This document shows positions 33,411 through 42,316 of a stretch of DNA of 64,000 nucleotides, piece by piece. Position numbers and translations under genes: made by a program. The notes under the pieces were generated by a model. It was not told the DNA's origin and did no database searches. It saw only the letters and a program-made list of their open reading frames with translations. This DNA is from CALNBC01 sp040768925 (GTDB taxonomy: Bacteria; Bacillota; Clostridia; Christensenellales; CALWSW01), in NCBI GenBank assembly GCA_040768925.1, contig JAXGLZ010000002.1, positions 558,001 through 622,000 of the forward strand, in the 5' to 3' direction. Position 1 is the stretch's first letter, and the number at the start of each line of letters is the position of its first letter.

Positions 33411-34322
33411 TTACGGGCACCTTCCCCTGCCCTGGGGAACGGTCACGGAGTATTTGCGGAGCATTTCGACGGGGCCGTATCGGGATTTTGCGGTGCGCAG
33501 GCCCGAATCGCCCATGTCCTCCTCCCGGTTGACAAATTTGAGGCAGGGCGTGTCGTTGTTTTTTGCGAATTCCATGTTGATCACGGCAGAGGAGCCCTGG
33601 TAATCCCGCCGCGCCTTTTCGATATGCACAAAGAGCGTGTCCCCCACCCGTTCGCCCACGGCGATGGCGGCGATATCCCCCGCGGCCCGGATCACCCCGC
33701 CGGTCTGGCGCAGCTTGGGGTAATTGTCCAGCACCTTCATCGTCATTTCCTTTTCCAGGTCCGACTGGGAGTTTTTGTGTTCGGAATGCCTGATGAAACC
33801 GTGGAAAAAAGCGCGGACTTCGTCCAGATTCTCCGTTGTGATGGGATCATAAACGTATTCGCCGTAGAGTTTTTTAAACTTGTTGATGTTGTTTCGCTGG
33901 GCGTTGTACCGCCTGCCTTCGAGCTTGATGATGTCGTTCTTGTCGTACAGATAATCCGACCAGTCCGGCGAATAGCGCACGGTCAGCTCGCCGAAATAAT
34001 GCTGCGCGATGACAGAGATGCAGGATTCCGGCACCGGCTCAAAAACCGTGGGGATCTCATGGGCCATGGCGTAGCGGTCGATGGCGCAGAGGGCGTCGTC
34101 CGCGGGGCCGGGGCCGATGGGGATGGAAAAGGCGACGGAGCCGTTTCTGAGCGTGTTCTTGATCACCAGCATGCCGTTGAACTCCGCGTATTGCGCACAA
34201 AAATAATCCGCCCACATGATCGCGGTGCCCACCGTATAGTCGCAGATGCGGTATTTCTGGGCGTTGAAATACGGGCGAAGCGCTTCGCCGGATTCCACAG
34301 TTATCGGTTTGAATGACAGCAT
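33411..34322 (-). CDS. DUF2156 protein (GNAT-like, related to the MprF lysyltransferase domain)
   Basis: 303 residues. It is a stand-alone soluble form of the aminoacyl-tRNA-dependent transferase fold: FKPITVESGEALRPYF, then RICDYTVGTAIMWADYF, DYLYDKNDIIKLEGRRYNAQRNNINKFKK (characteristic), and IEKARRDYQGSSAVINMEFAK, ending with FVNREEDMGDSGLRTAKSRYGP. No TM segments. ATG with an AGGTAGAACC context upstream. 15 bases after rluD, so co-transcribed with it. Substrate not known. Confidence 0.88.
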   Translation of the reverse strand: MLSFKPITVESGEALRPYFNAQKYRICDYTVGTAIMWADYFCAQYAEFNGMLVIKNTLRNGSVAFSIPIGPGPADDALCAIDRYAMAHEIPTVFEPVPESCISVIAQHYFGELTVRYSPDWSDYLYDKNDIIKLEGRRYNAQRNNINKFKKLYGEYVYDPITTENLDEVRAFFHGFIRHSEHKNSQSDLEKEMTMKVLDNYPKLRQTGGVIRAAGDIAAIAVGERVGDTLFVHIEKARRDYQGSSAVINMEFAKNNDTPCLKFVNREEDMGDSGLRTAKSRYGPVEMLRKYSVTVPQGRGRCP

Positions 34323-34337
34323 GGTTCTACCTTTTCC

Positions 34338-35306
34338 TCAATATTGTTCGATTTGCGGCGGCAGGCCGCCGTTTAATCTCGTCAGCGCCGCGGCAAAACC
34401 ATCGGGCAGCGGCGCGAAGAAGCGCATCGGCTCCCCCGTTGCCGGGTGGTCGAGATGGAGGCGGACGGCGTGCAGCGCCTGGCCGGAAAAGCCCAGCCTG
34501 TTCTTCGCCGCGCCATAGATGGAATCCCCGGTCACCGGGTGGCCGATGTGCGCCATGTGCACCCGGATCTGGTGGGTGCGGCCCGTTTCCAGCGCGCACA
34601 GCACCAGCGTGTTCCCGGAGCCGGAGGCGCCGTTTTGGTCCGCGGGAAAGCGCTCGAGCACCCGAAAATGCGTCGTCGCTTCCCTTCCACCCTGCACCAC
34701 GGCCATCTTTTTCCGGTCTTTCGGGTGGCGGGCGATGGGCGCGCGGATCGTTCCCTCGTCGGGGCCGATCACGCCGTCCACCAGGGCAATGTATTCCCGG
34801 CCGGCGGTCCGTTGCTGGATCTGGGCGGAAAGGGAGCGCATCGCCGCGTCGTTCTTTGCCACGACCAGCAGGCCGGAGGTGTCCTTGTCGATCCTGTGGA
34901 CGATCCCCGGCCGGAGCGCTCCCCCGATCCCCGCAAGATCCTTCACCGAAAACAGCAGGGCGTTGACCAGCGTGCCCGACGGGTTGCCCACGGCGGGGTG
35001 GACGACCATGCCCGCGGGCTTGTTGACGACGATGATATCCCCGTCCTCGTAAACCACGTCCAGCGGGATGTCCTCCGGCAGGGCCTCGGCAAGCTCCGGC
35101 TCCGGCAGGGCAAAACGCACGGTCTGGCCTTCCTTCAGCCTGTAATTCGCTTTTTGAACGGCGCCGTCCACCGTGACTTCGCCTTTTTTGATCAGGTTTT
35201 GAGCAAAGGAGCGGGTTATGCCCTCCGCGTTGTTCGCGATGAAGACGTCCAGCCTTTCGCCGCTTTTTAGGGCGAGTATCACTTCTTCGTCATTTTCCCG
35301 GCACAT
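34338..35306 (-). CDS. rluD: RluA/RluD-family pseudouridine synthase
   Basis: 322 residues. The N-terminal S4 RNA-binding domain (ERLDVFIANNAEGITRSFAQNLIKKGEVTVDGA) is followed by the catalytic domain with PGIVHRIDKDTSGLLVVAKND holding the catalytic Asp, and CALETGRTHQIRVHMAHIGHPVTGDSIYG. It most resembles RluD/YlyB, which in B. subtilis also follows lspA. ATG at 35306 has GGGGGAAG upstream and lies 17 bases inside the end of the lspA-like gene. Confidence 0.93.
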   Translation of the reverse strand: MCRENDEEVILALKSGERLDVFIANNAEGITRSFAQNLIKKGEVTVDGAVQKANYRLKEGQTVRFALPEPELAEALPEDIPLDVVYEDGDIIVVNKPAGMVVHPAVGNPSGTLVNALLFSVKDLAGIGGALRPGIVHRIDKDTSGLLVVAKNDAAMRSLSAQIQQRTAGREYIALVDGVIGPDEGTIRAPIARHPKDRKKMAVVQGGREATTHFRVLERFPADQNGASGSGNTLVLCALETGRTHQIRVHMAHIGHPVTGDSIYGAAKNRLGFSGQALHAVRLHLDHPATGEPMRFFAPLPDGFAAALTRLNGGLPPQIEQY

Positions 35307-35925
35307 TCGCTTCCCCCGAACCGCTTTCGCAATTCTGCGGCAGCGGATTTTCGCCCTTTCCGGCGGAATCGCCCGAAATTGCGCTTTCTGCCGCGCTGTT
35401 CTTTTCTTTTTTTCCCTGTTCCGGTTTTGCCTTCTTTTGGGTGATGTGCTTGCCCAGCCAGTCCACAAAATCCTTGCCTTCAAAGAACGCCAGGCGCACG
35501 AACAGCACCGCCATCGCGACAAAGGCCCAGATATCCGCAACGTTGAAGATCACCCCGCCCAAAAACGGCAGGTGGATCATATCCGGCACATAATCAAAAA
35601 GAAGGTAGTTGATCTGGTTGCCGATCAGCCCGGCCAAAAAAAGGCAGAGGGCGATCCGGGTGATCTTTGCGAGCTTTTCCCTGTGCCGTATTAACAAATA
35701 AACCGCCAGCGCAACCTGAAACAGGCGGACGATCAGCATCGCGATACTGCGGCCGCGCAGGAAGGATACGTCCGCCCCGGTGTTTTCGGCGTAAACGAGG
35801 TTGAGCACGCCGCCGATTACGGGAATGACGCCGCCGGGCATCGCGGCCAGGGTGTTTACGGCCCAGAATTTCGTCAGCTGGTCGATCCCGATCAGAACCA
35901 GCGTGAGCACGAGGTCAGTCAGCAT
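35290..35925 (-). CDS. LspA-like paralogue with altered conserved motifs
   Basis: 211 residues. Signal-peptidase-II fold with four TM helices in the first ~155 residues, then a hydrophilic Lys/Glu-rich tail. It keeps the two putative catalytic Asp residues (DYVPDM, Asp115; FNVAD, Asp131) and DQLTK at the N-terminus. The normally invariant GNxxDR motif reads GNQINY (Asn106-Tyr107) and NxGAAF reads NTGADVSF. ATG with GGAGGGAAACC upstream. Overlaps the bona fide lspA by 11 bases and rluD by 17, so all three are translationally linked. Perhaps a specialised or inactive paralogue. Confidence 0.85.
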   Translation of the reverse strand: MLTDLVLTLVLIGIDQLTKFWAVNTLAAMPGGVIPVIGGVLNLVYAENTGADVSFLRGRSIAMLIVRLFQVALAVYLLIRHREKLAKITRIALCLFLAGLIGNQINYLLFDYVPDMIHLPFLGGVIFNVADIWAFVAMAVLFVRLAFFEGKDFVDWLGKHITQKKAKPEQGKKEKNSAAESAISGDSAGKGENPLPQNCESGSGEANVPGK

Positions 35926-36589
35926 GGTTTCCCTCCGCTTCGCCCGCTTCCGGCCCGTCTTTTTCTTGTGCGGCTTCATCCGAAAAAGCGGCGGGTTCTT
36001 CCGGTTCGTTTTTGCCCGGCTCTGCCAAAAGGTCCTCGGCCTTTGGGCCGTTTAGGCTGACGCCTGTTTCGGGGGCCGGGTGGCCGGTTTCCCCGCTGTT
36101 TTCTTTTTTCTGCTCCGCTTCCTTTGCCTTTTTTCGCTGCCTGAACTCATCCGTGATCAGGAAGAGGACGATCATCGCCCCGCCCACGGAAACGCAGGCG
36201 TCCGCCACGTTGAACACATAGAAGTTGATCAGCCGGAAATCGAACATGTCCCGCACATAGCCGAGCAGGACCCGGTCGATCAGGTTCCCCACCGCGCCCG
36301 CGTAGACAAGGGCCAGCGCCACGCGCAGGAACAACCCCATGGAGCGGCGCTTTTTGACCAGGTAAACGGTCAGGGCGGCAATGGCGCAGAACGTGAGGAT
36401 AATGAAGAACACCCGGGCGTTTTGCAGCACGCCGAAGGCCGCGCCCCGGTTCTCGACATAGGCGAAATGGAAAACGCCCTCGATCAGCGGAAGGTCGCCG
36501 CCGTGAATGCTTTTGAGCGGGCCGGCGGCCCAAAGCTTGACGAGCTGGTCGACGACCGTAAGAACAAAAATGATGATGGTTTCGAGCAA
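35915..36589 (-). CDS. lspA: Lipoprotein signal peptidase LspA
   Basis: 224 residues. It cleaves prolipoprotein signal peptides ahead of the lipidated Cys. All family motifs are intact: DQLVK, VENRGAAFGVL, GNLIDRVLLGYVRDM (Asp114) and FNVADACV (Asp130), with four TM helices. After residue ~155 there is an unusual ~70-residue acidic, Pro/Glu-rich cytoplasmic tail (EEPAAFSDEAAQEKDGPEAGEAEG), absent in most LspA. TTG start 7 nt after GGAGG. First of the chain lspA - lspA-like - rluD. Likely clients in this window include OppA and the DUF4349 protein. Confidence 0.93.
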   Translation of the reverse strand: MLETIIIFVLTVVDQLVKLWAAGPLKSIHGGDLPLIEGVFHFAYVENRGAAFGVLQNARVFFIILTFCAIAALTVYLVKKRRSMGLFLRVALALVYAGAVGNLIDRVLLGYVRDMFDFRLINFYVFNVADACVSVGGAMIVLFLITDEFRQRKKAKEAEQKKENSGETGHPAPETGVSLNGPKAEDLLAEPGKNEPEEPAAFSDEAAQEKDGPEAGEAEGNHAD

Positions 36590-36617
36590 AGCGTTTCCTC
36601 CGGTTGGTTTGGTGCGG

Positions 36618-38393
36618 CTATTCCCCTTCGGCCGGTTCGGCCGGCGCCGTCAGGTCGTCCAGCCCCGCGATCGAGACGCCGTCCGCGTTGAACATGCTTC
36701 TTCCGTCTTTGGAAAGATGCCATTTTTCCACGGAGCGGTAAAGGTCGGTATCCCTGATGTCCGCCGAAATGGTCAGCTCCGCGGAATAGGCGATGGAATA
36801 GGTCCTGAAATAGAGCATCACAAAGGGCAGTTCTTCCGTGAACTTCGCGGTGAGGCTGGCCATGTTTGCCTTCAGCTCTTTTTCCGAAGCCGAGGAATTG
36901 ACCTTGCTGACCAGCCCGTCCATCGCGTCGGAGCTGAATTTTCCGTAATTCCTGCTGCCGGCGGCGGATAACAGCGCGCTGAGATCCGGCGACCGTTCAA
37001 GGTTGATCCCCGCCAGGGCAAGGTCGAACCCGCCCGCCGTGAGGGCGGTCATATAATCGTTCGCGCCCTCGCCCCAGGGGGAGGAAACGACCTCGATCTC
37101 GATCCCCACCTGGGCCAGCTGGCTCTTGATCAGCGAGGCGACGTCCTTTCTGATCAGATTGTCCGGCGTGTCGTTCACCAGCAGGGTGAGCTTCAGCTTC
37201 GAGATCCCGCCCTCTTCCCTGAGTTCGCGGATGCCGTCCCCGTCGTAATCCATCCAGCCGGAGCTTTCCAAAAGCTCCTTGGCTTTGGAGACGTTGGTAT
37301 CGTACACCTTGCTGGCCGAATCGTAAAGCCAGGAATCCGGCGGGATGGGCACGTCCACCGCGACGGCGTGATTGTAATAGCAGCGGGAGATGATCTCACG
37401 CCTGTCCAGCGCGTAGGCGATGGCTTTGCGGACGTTGGCGTCTTTCAGCCGCCAGGCGCTGTGGTTGACATATAAAAGCTCCGCGTGCTGGGTGTAGGCT
37501 TCGTAGATGCTGACCACGTTTTCCTCGCGGTAGGACGTCGCCGTGACCGAGGAGGACGGGGCGAAGTTGATCTCCCTGATCTGGAGCAGGGAAAGGGCCG
37601 TCGTGCCTTCGTCCATGCATTTGGCCAGAACGTTTTGGATATACGGCGGTTTTTTCCACCAGCCCTGGCTGGCGGTCAAAAGAGCGCCCGCCGCGGGGTT
37701 TGCCGCACTCAGAACATAGGGGCCGGTTCCCTTGTTTTTTGAAAAATGGTCCCGGGAGACGATGGGAAAAGTCAGCGCGTATAAAGCGGACATGCCCGGC
37801 TGCGCCCCGGTTACCACAAGGCCGTATTCGTCCGTCGCCTCGATGGAGGCGATCCGGTCCGCCAGCATGCGGTAAGGCGAATGCTCATAGGCTTCGCTTT
37901 TCAAAAGCTCATAGGTATAGAGAACGTCCCTGGCGGTGAAGAAATCGCTTTCGCCGTGCCAGGTCACGCCCTTTCGCAAAGAGATCACCCAGGTCACGCC
38001 GCCGTCCTGGGTGTTCCAGGTTTCCGCAAGGCAGGAAGACAGCCTGTCCGCGCTGTCATAGATCAGCAGCGGCTCGTACACCAGGGCGAGGAGGTTCTTC
38101 AATTCCTTGGTGTTGACGAGCAGCGGGTCAAAGGATTCGACGTTTTGGGGAATGCCGACGATCAGCGCCCCGCCGGGAACGGGGTTTTTGCTTTCGTCCT
38201 CCACCACGAACGAGGTGGGCTCCGGCGCATTCTCCGCCGCCTGCTTTTCCCCCCCCGCGCAGCCGGAAAGAATGAGCGCGCAGGCCAGGGCGGCGCAGGC
38301 GGACCGGAGGGCCCCGGCGCGGGCAGAGCCGCCGCGCGCCGGCAAAAACCCTTTAGTCAAAAGCCTTTGGGTAAAGCTTTTTGTATTTTTCAT
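36618..38393 (-). CDS. Orphan peptide-binding lipoprotein (SBP family 5)
   Basis: 591 residues. The N-terminus (MKNTKSFTQRLLTKG, then SACAALACALILSGC) is a lipoprotein signal with lipobox LSGC. Family 5 features are VPGGALIVGIPQNVESFDPLLVNT, LRKGVTWHGESDFFTARDVLYTYE, DANVRKAIAYALDRREII and FDLALAGINLERSPDLSALL. No permease or ATPase is adjacent, so it may use a distant Opp system or act as a sensor. ATG at 38393 has AGAAGGTGG upstream. The gene starts 41 bases inside the end of the transglycosylase gene, an unusually long overlap. Confidence 0.88.
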   Translation of the reverse strand: MKNTKSFTQRLLTKGFLPARGGSARAGALRSACAALACALILSGCAGGEKQAAENAPEPTSFVVEDESKNPVPGGALIVGIPQNVESFDPLLVNTKELKNLLALVYEPLLIYDSADRLSSCLAETWNTQDGGVTWVISLRKGVTWHGESDFFTARDVLYTYELLKSEAYEHSPYRMLADRIASIEATDEYGLVVTGAQPGMSALYALTFPIVSRDHFSKNKGTGPYVLSAANPAAGALLTASQGWWKKPPYIQNVLAKCMDEGTTALSLLQIREINFAPSSSVTATSYREENVVSIYEAYTQHAELLYVNHSAWRLKDANVRKAIAYALDRREIISRCYYNHAVAVDVPIPPDSWLYDSASKVYDTNVSKAKELLESSGWMDYDGDGIRELREEGGISKLKLTLLVNDTPDNLIRKDVASLIKSQLAQVGIEIEVVSSPWGEGANDYMTALTAGGFDLALAGINLERSPDLSALLSAAGSRNYGKFSSDAMDGLVSKVNSSASEKELKANMASLTAKFTEELPFVMLYFRTYSIAYSAELTISADIRDTDLYRSVEKWHLSKDGRSMFNADGVSIAGLDDLTAPAEPAEGE

Positions 38394-38964
38394 AGGCGCG
38401 GTCCACCTTCTCAACGTAATGCTCGGTTTCGGGATAGGGGATGTTTTTCAGCGTTACGCCGTCATCCGAGTACTGGGGGTCCGAAAGCCAGCCCCGGACG
38501 GCGTTATGCCCCGCGTTATAGGCGGCAAGCACCGTGTCCACAGGCACAAAGCGCTCGAACAGGAAGTTCAGGTACCAGCAGCCGTAGCGGATATTGGTAT
38601 ACGGCTCGGTGACCGAATCAAGATCATAGGGTTCGCCCAGCTTTTCGGCGATCCATTCCGCCGTCGCCGGCATGATCTGCATCAGCCCCAGCGCGCCCTT
38701 GGGCGAAACGACGGTTTCCCGGTTGCCGCTTTCCACGTGGATGATGGCGGCGACGAGATACGGGTCCACCTCGTATTCCTTGCTGTAACGGGATATGGCG
38801 GCGACGTTGGTCAGCTTATAGGTGAGCTTATCCATCTCGCCGGAGAGGATAATGGCCAAAAAAGCGGTCAGCGCAAGCAGCATCAGCGCAACGGAAAAAA
38901 GGATCAGGCGCTTTTTGCCCCGCTTTCTTCTTTTGGGGGCTCCCTGGCCGTTATCGTTGGGCAT
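38353..38964 (-). CDS. Membrane-anchored lytic transglycosylase (SLT domain)
   Basis: 203 residues. A basic cytoplasmic start (KRRKRGKKR), one TM anchor (LILFSVALMLLALTAFLAIIL), then an SLT domain with the catalytic Glu in AAIIHVESGNRETVVSPKGALGLMQIMP and the downstream GCWYLNFLFERF and LAAYNAGHNAV motifs. It cleaves peptidoglycan glycan strands outside the membrane. ATG at 38964 has GAAAGGAAAG upstream and overlaps coaE by 14 bases. Confidence 0.93.
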   Translation of the reverse strand: MPNDNGQGAPKRRKRGKKRLILFSVALMLLALTAFLAIILSGEMDKLTYKLTNVAAISRYSKEYEVDPYLVAAIIHVESGNRETVVSPKGALGLMQIMPATAEWIAEKLGEPYDLDSVTEPYTNIRYGCWYLNFLFERFVPVDTVLAAYNAGHNAVRGWLSDPQYSDDGVTLKNIPYPETEHYVEKVDRAYEKYKKLYPKAFD

Positions 38965-39565
38965 GTTGTTCTTTCCTTTCGCCCGCAAGGAAGAGTTCCC
39001 TTGCTTTTTTGATCAGTTCGCTTCTTTCGGAATCGTTGATGAGCACCCTGTTCGCATACCGGATTTTTTCCCGCTGGTCCGTCTGGGATTGGATCCTGGC
39101 CCGGGCTTCCGCCCTCGTGATGCCGTCCCGCTCCATGATGCGCGTTTCCCGGATGTGATCCGGCGCGACCACCAGCCAAATCTCTGTGCAAAGCCTGTTC
39201 AGCCCGCTTTCAAGCAGCAGCGCGGCGTCGACCACCGCCGTTTTGCCCGGATGCTCCTTTTCGATATCGGCCAGCCGCTTGATGGTCATCTTTTCGATAA
39301 TAGGGTGAACAATGGCGTTCAGCCTTTTCCTCGCGTGTTCATCCTCAAACACCAGAATGCCGAGCATCCGCCGCTTGAGGCCGTTTTCATCAAAAAACCG
39401 CTCGCCGAAGGCTTTTTTCAGCGCGCGCTCCCCTTCGGAATGCGGGGCGACCGCCTCCCGCGCGAGCAGGTCCGCGTCGATCACGATTGCGCCCAGGCGG
39501 GCAAGCTCCGAAGAAACGGTGGATTTGCCGGAGGCGATGTTTCCGGTCAGGCCGATGATCCTCAT
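38951..39565 (-). CDS. coaE: Dephospho-CoA kinase
   Basis: 204 residues. Final step of coenzyme A synthesis. P-loop GLTGNIASGKST at the N-terminus, DADLLAREAV, VFEDEHARKRLNAIVHPII, and VVAPDHIRETRIMERDGITRAEARARI in the lid region. ATG shares bases with the polA stop (ATGA overlap). polA-coaE-SLT order matches many Firmicutes. Confidence 0.95.
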   Translation of the reverse strand: MRIIGLTGNIASGKSTVSSELARLGAIVIDADLLAREAVAPHSEGERALKKAFGERFFDENGLKRRMLGILVFEDEHARKRLNAIVHPIIEKMTIKRLADIEKEHPGKTAVVDAALLLESGLNRLCTEIWLVVAPDHIRETRIMERDGITRAEARARIQSQTDQREKIRYANRVLINDSERSELIKKARELFLAGERKEQHAQR

Positions 39566-42135
39566 TTCGTGTCGTACCAGCTTTTGCCGGAGCGGACGTC
39601 CGCCACCAGCGGCACACAAAGGCGGGCGACGCCCTCCATAACCTCTTTGAGCAGGCGTTCCACCCGTTCGACCTCGTTTTTGGGGCAGTCCACGATCAGT
39701 TCGTCGTGGATTTGCAGCACGAGCTTTGCGGCAAAGCCGCCTTCCTTCAGCGCCTTTTCCAGATTGACCATGGCGAGCTTGATGATATCCGCCGCGGTGC
39801 CCTGGATCGGCGCGTTCATCGCTGCGCGCTCGCCAAAGGAACGGGTGTTGAAATTTGTGCTTTTCAGCTCGGGAATATCCCTCCTTCTGCCGAAAAGCGT
39901 TTCCGCGTAGCCCGTTTGTTTGGCGTCCTCCACGGTTTTCTGCATAAAATCCCGGACTTTTGAATAATTGTCCAGATACGCTTTGATGTATTCCCCGGCC
40001 TGCTTTCTGGAAATCCCCAGGTTCTGGGAAAGGCCGTAATCCGAAATGCCGTAAACGATGCCGAAATTGACCGCCTTGGCCGCGGAGCGCTGTTCCTGGG
40101 TGACTTGCTCCAAAGGCGTGCCGAACACCGTCGCCGCGGTCCGGGCGTGGATGTCCTGCCCCAGTTCGAAGGCCTCGGCCATGCGCTCGTCCCCCGCCAT
40201 ATGGGCGAGGACGCGCAGCTCGATCTGGGAATAGTCCCCGCCGATGAGCAGATTGCCGGGGGAGGCGACGAAGGCTTTCCGGATCTCCCTGCCCAGAGCC
40301 GTGCGCACCGGGATGTTTTGCAGATTCGGCTCCGCGCTGGAAATCCGCCCGGTGGAGGCCACGGTCTGGTTAAACCGGGTGTGCACCCTGCCGTCAGAGC
40401 CGAGGGCTGCGAGCAGGCCGTCGATATATGTGGATTTCAGCTTGGTCAGCTTCCTGTATTCCAGCACCCGCTCGGCCACGGGGTGCAGGGAAGAAAGGTA
40501 TTCGAGGGTGTCCGCGTCCGTCGAATAGCCGGTTTTGGTCTTTTTGGAATAGGGCAGGCCCAGCTTTTCAAAAAGGACCGCCCCGAGCTGTTTGGGGGAA
40601 AGGATGTTGAATTCCTCCCCCGCGAGGCCGCAAATCTCCTTTGAAAGGGCTTCGATCTCCGAAGCGAAGCGGACGCCCATATCCTTCAGCACCGAAGGGT
40701 CCAGGGCAAAGCCCGCGATCTCCATATCAAACAGCACGGTGACGAGGGGAAGCTCGATTTTTTCGTACAGCTCCTTCATCCCCTGGGCGGCGAGCTGCCC
40801 CTCCATCTCGTCCCGCACCGCGAAAAGGGCCGCGGCGCAGGGCTTGCCCTGGCTTTCGCAGAGCTCGGCAAGGGAATAGTCCGGGCGGGAGGGGCGCAGC
40901 AGATAGGACGCGATCATCGGGTCAAAGGCCAGGCCGCGCAGGGTGATCCCCGCTTCAAAGAGCAGGTGCATCCACTGCTTCGCGTCGTAGAGTATCTTCT
41001 TTGGTTTTTCCACGGAAAAAACCGGGCCGAGGGCCGCCATAAGCTCCTGCGGGGAATCCGCGTCGCTCAAAAGGGTCAGCTGCTCAGAAACAGGCAGGGA
41101 AAGCTGCTCGCCGGAATCCGTGGCGATGGTCAGCGCGTCCGCCAGGACAAACGAAAGCTCCTTTGCCTCGAGAAGCGCGGGAAGAATCCCCGCCACCGCT
41201 TCCTTGCCGGAGAGGGTTTTTGCCTCGATTTCCTTCTTTTTTGCCTTCGTTCCTGTTTGCTCCTGCTTTTTTTCCGGCAGGCGGCTGATGATGTTCCTCA
41301 GTTCCAGGGCGCGCAGCATGTCGATCCCGCCGTTCAGCCAGGAAGGCTCAAACGCGCAGTCCGAAAGGGAAATTTCGCCGATTTTTTCGGGGTCCACTAT
41401 GATCCGGGCAAGGTCCAGGCAGAGCCTGGCCTGCCCGCCGTTTTCCCGCAGGCGTTCCTTGAGCTTTGCGCCGGGGATTTCGTCGATATGATTCAGCACT
41501 TCATCCAAAGTGCCGTATTCCCTGATCAGCTTGAGCGCCGTTTTTTCACCCACCCCGGGCACGCCGGGAATATTGTCCGACGAATCGCCCATCAGGCTTT
41601 TGACCTCGATCATGCCTTCGGGGGTGACGCCGTAAAGCTCAAAAAGCACCTCCGGCGTGACGCGCAGGGTTTCGGAGATCCCCTTTTTCATCAAAAGCAG
41701 GGTCACGTTTTCGGCAACAAGCTGCAGCGCGTCCTTATCCCCGGTTACTAAAAGGGATTTGACGCCTTCCGCCGCCGCTTTTCTTGAGAAGATCCCCAGG
41801 ATGTCGTCCGCCTCGATCCCTTCCTTGGAGACGGTTCTGATCCTCATTTTTTCCAGCAGTTCCCGAAGGATCGGGAACTGGACCCGAAGCTCGTCCGGCG
41901 TTTCCTGCCGGCCGGCCTTGTATTCGCCGAACAGCTCGTGCCGGAAGGTGGGGCCGTGCTCGTCAAAGGCGACGAGCAATCCGTCCGGCTTTTCTTCCGC
42001 CACCACCTTGAGCAGCATGCTCAAAAAGCCGAAGAGGGCGCCGGTGGGCGTGCCGTCTTTTGCGTTCATCGGCGGGAGCGCGTGAAACGCCCGGTGAAGC
42101 AGGCTGTTTCCGTCGATCAGGGCCAGAAGCTTCAT
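39562..42135 (-). CDS. polA: DNA polymerase I
   Basis: 857 residues. Three domains: a 5'-3' exonuclease at ~1-300 (LALIDGNSLLHRAFHA, GDKDALQLV, MGDSSDNIPGVPGVGEKTALKLI), a degenerate 3'-5' exonuclease domain at ~300-490 lacking the metal-binding acidic residues (no proofreading expected), and the polymerase domain with GGDYSQIELRVLAH (motif A), AVNFGIVYGISDYGL (motif B) and LQIHDELI (motif C). ATG at 42135 has GAAAGGAAA upstream. Begins the polA-coaE-SLT-SBP series. Confidence 0.97.
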   Translation of the reverse strand: MKLLALIDGNSLLHRAFHALPPMNAKDGTPTGALFGFLSMLLKVVAEEKPDGLLVAFDEHGPTFRHELFGEYKAGRQETPDELRVQFPILRELLEKMRIRTVSKEGIEADDILGIFSRKAAAEGVKSLLVTGDKDALQLVAENVTLLLMKKGISETLRVTPEVLFELYGVTPEGMIEVKSLMGDSSDNIPGVPGVGEKTALKLIREYGTLDEVLNHIDEIPGAKLKERLRENGGQARLCLDLARIIVDPEKIGEISLSDCAFEPSWLNGGIDMLRALELRNIISRLPEKKQEQTGTKAKKKEIEAKTLSGKEAVAGILPALLEAKELSFVLADALTIATDSGEQLSLPVSEQLTLLSDADSPQELMAALGPVFSVEKPKKILYDAKQWMHLLFEAGITLRGLAFDPMIASYLLRPSRPDYSLAELCESQGKPCAAALFAVRDEMEGQLAAQGMKELYEKIELPLVTVLFDMEIAGFALDPSVLKDMGVRFASEIEALSKEICGLAGEEFNILSPKQLGAVLFEKLGLPYSKKTKTGYSTDADTLEYLSSLHPVAERVLEYRKLTKLKSTYIDGLLAALGSDGRVHTRFNQTVASTGRISSAEPNLQNIPVRTALGREIRKAFVASPGNLLIGGDYSQIELRVLAHMAGDERMAEAFELGQDIHARTAATVFGTPLEQVTQEQRSAAKAVNFGIVYGISDYGLSQNLGISRKQAGEYIKAYLDNYSKVRDFMQKTVEDAKQTGYAETLFGRRRDIPELKSTNFNTRSFGERAAMNAPIQGTAADIIKLAMVNLEKALKEGGFAAKLVLQIHDELIVDCPKNEVERVERLLKEVMEGVARLCVPLVADVRSGKSWYDTK

Positions 42136-42316
42136 TTCGGTTTCCTTTCGGGTTGTTCGTCTGTTTCCAATCAATATAATATATCATACCCCGCCTGTCG
42201 GCGCAAACCTCTCGGGGTCGGGAACGCGTCGCCCGGCCCGGCCAAAATCAAAGCGGGCCAAGGATCGCTCCAAAGCCCGCGAGAGCCGGTTTTTGCTTAA
42301 GAATGGCGCGCCGTGC

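Noticed and set aside
35290..35925. Loss of a catalytic Asp in the second LspA
   Set aside because: The changed residue is in GNxxDR, not one of the two catalytic Asp; those (DYVPDM and FNVAD) are present, so only altered conserved motifs are claimed.
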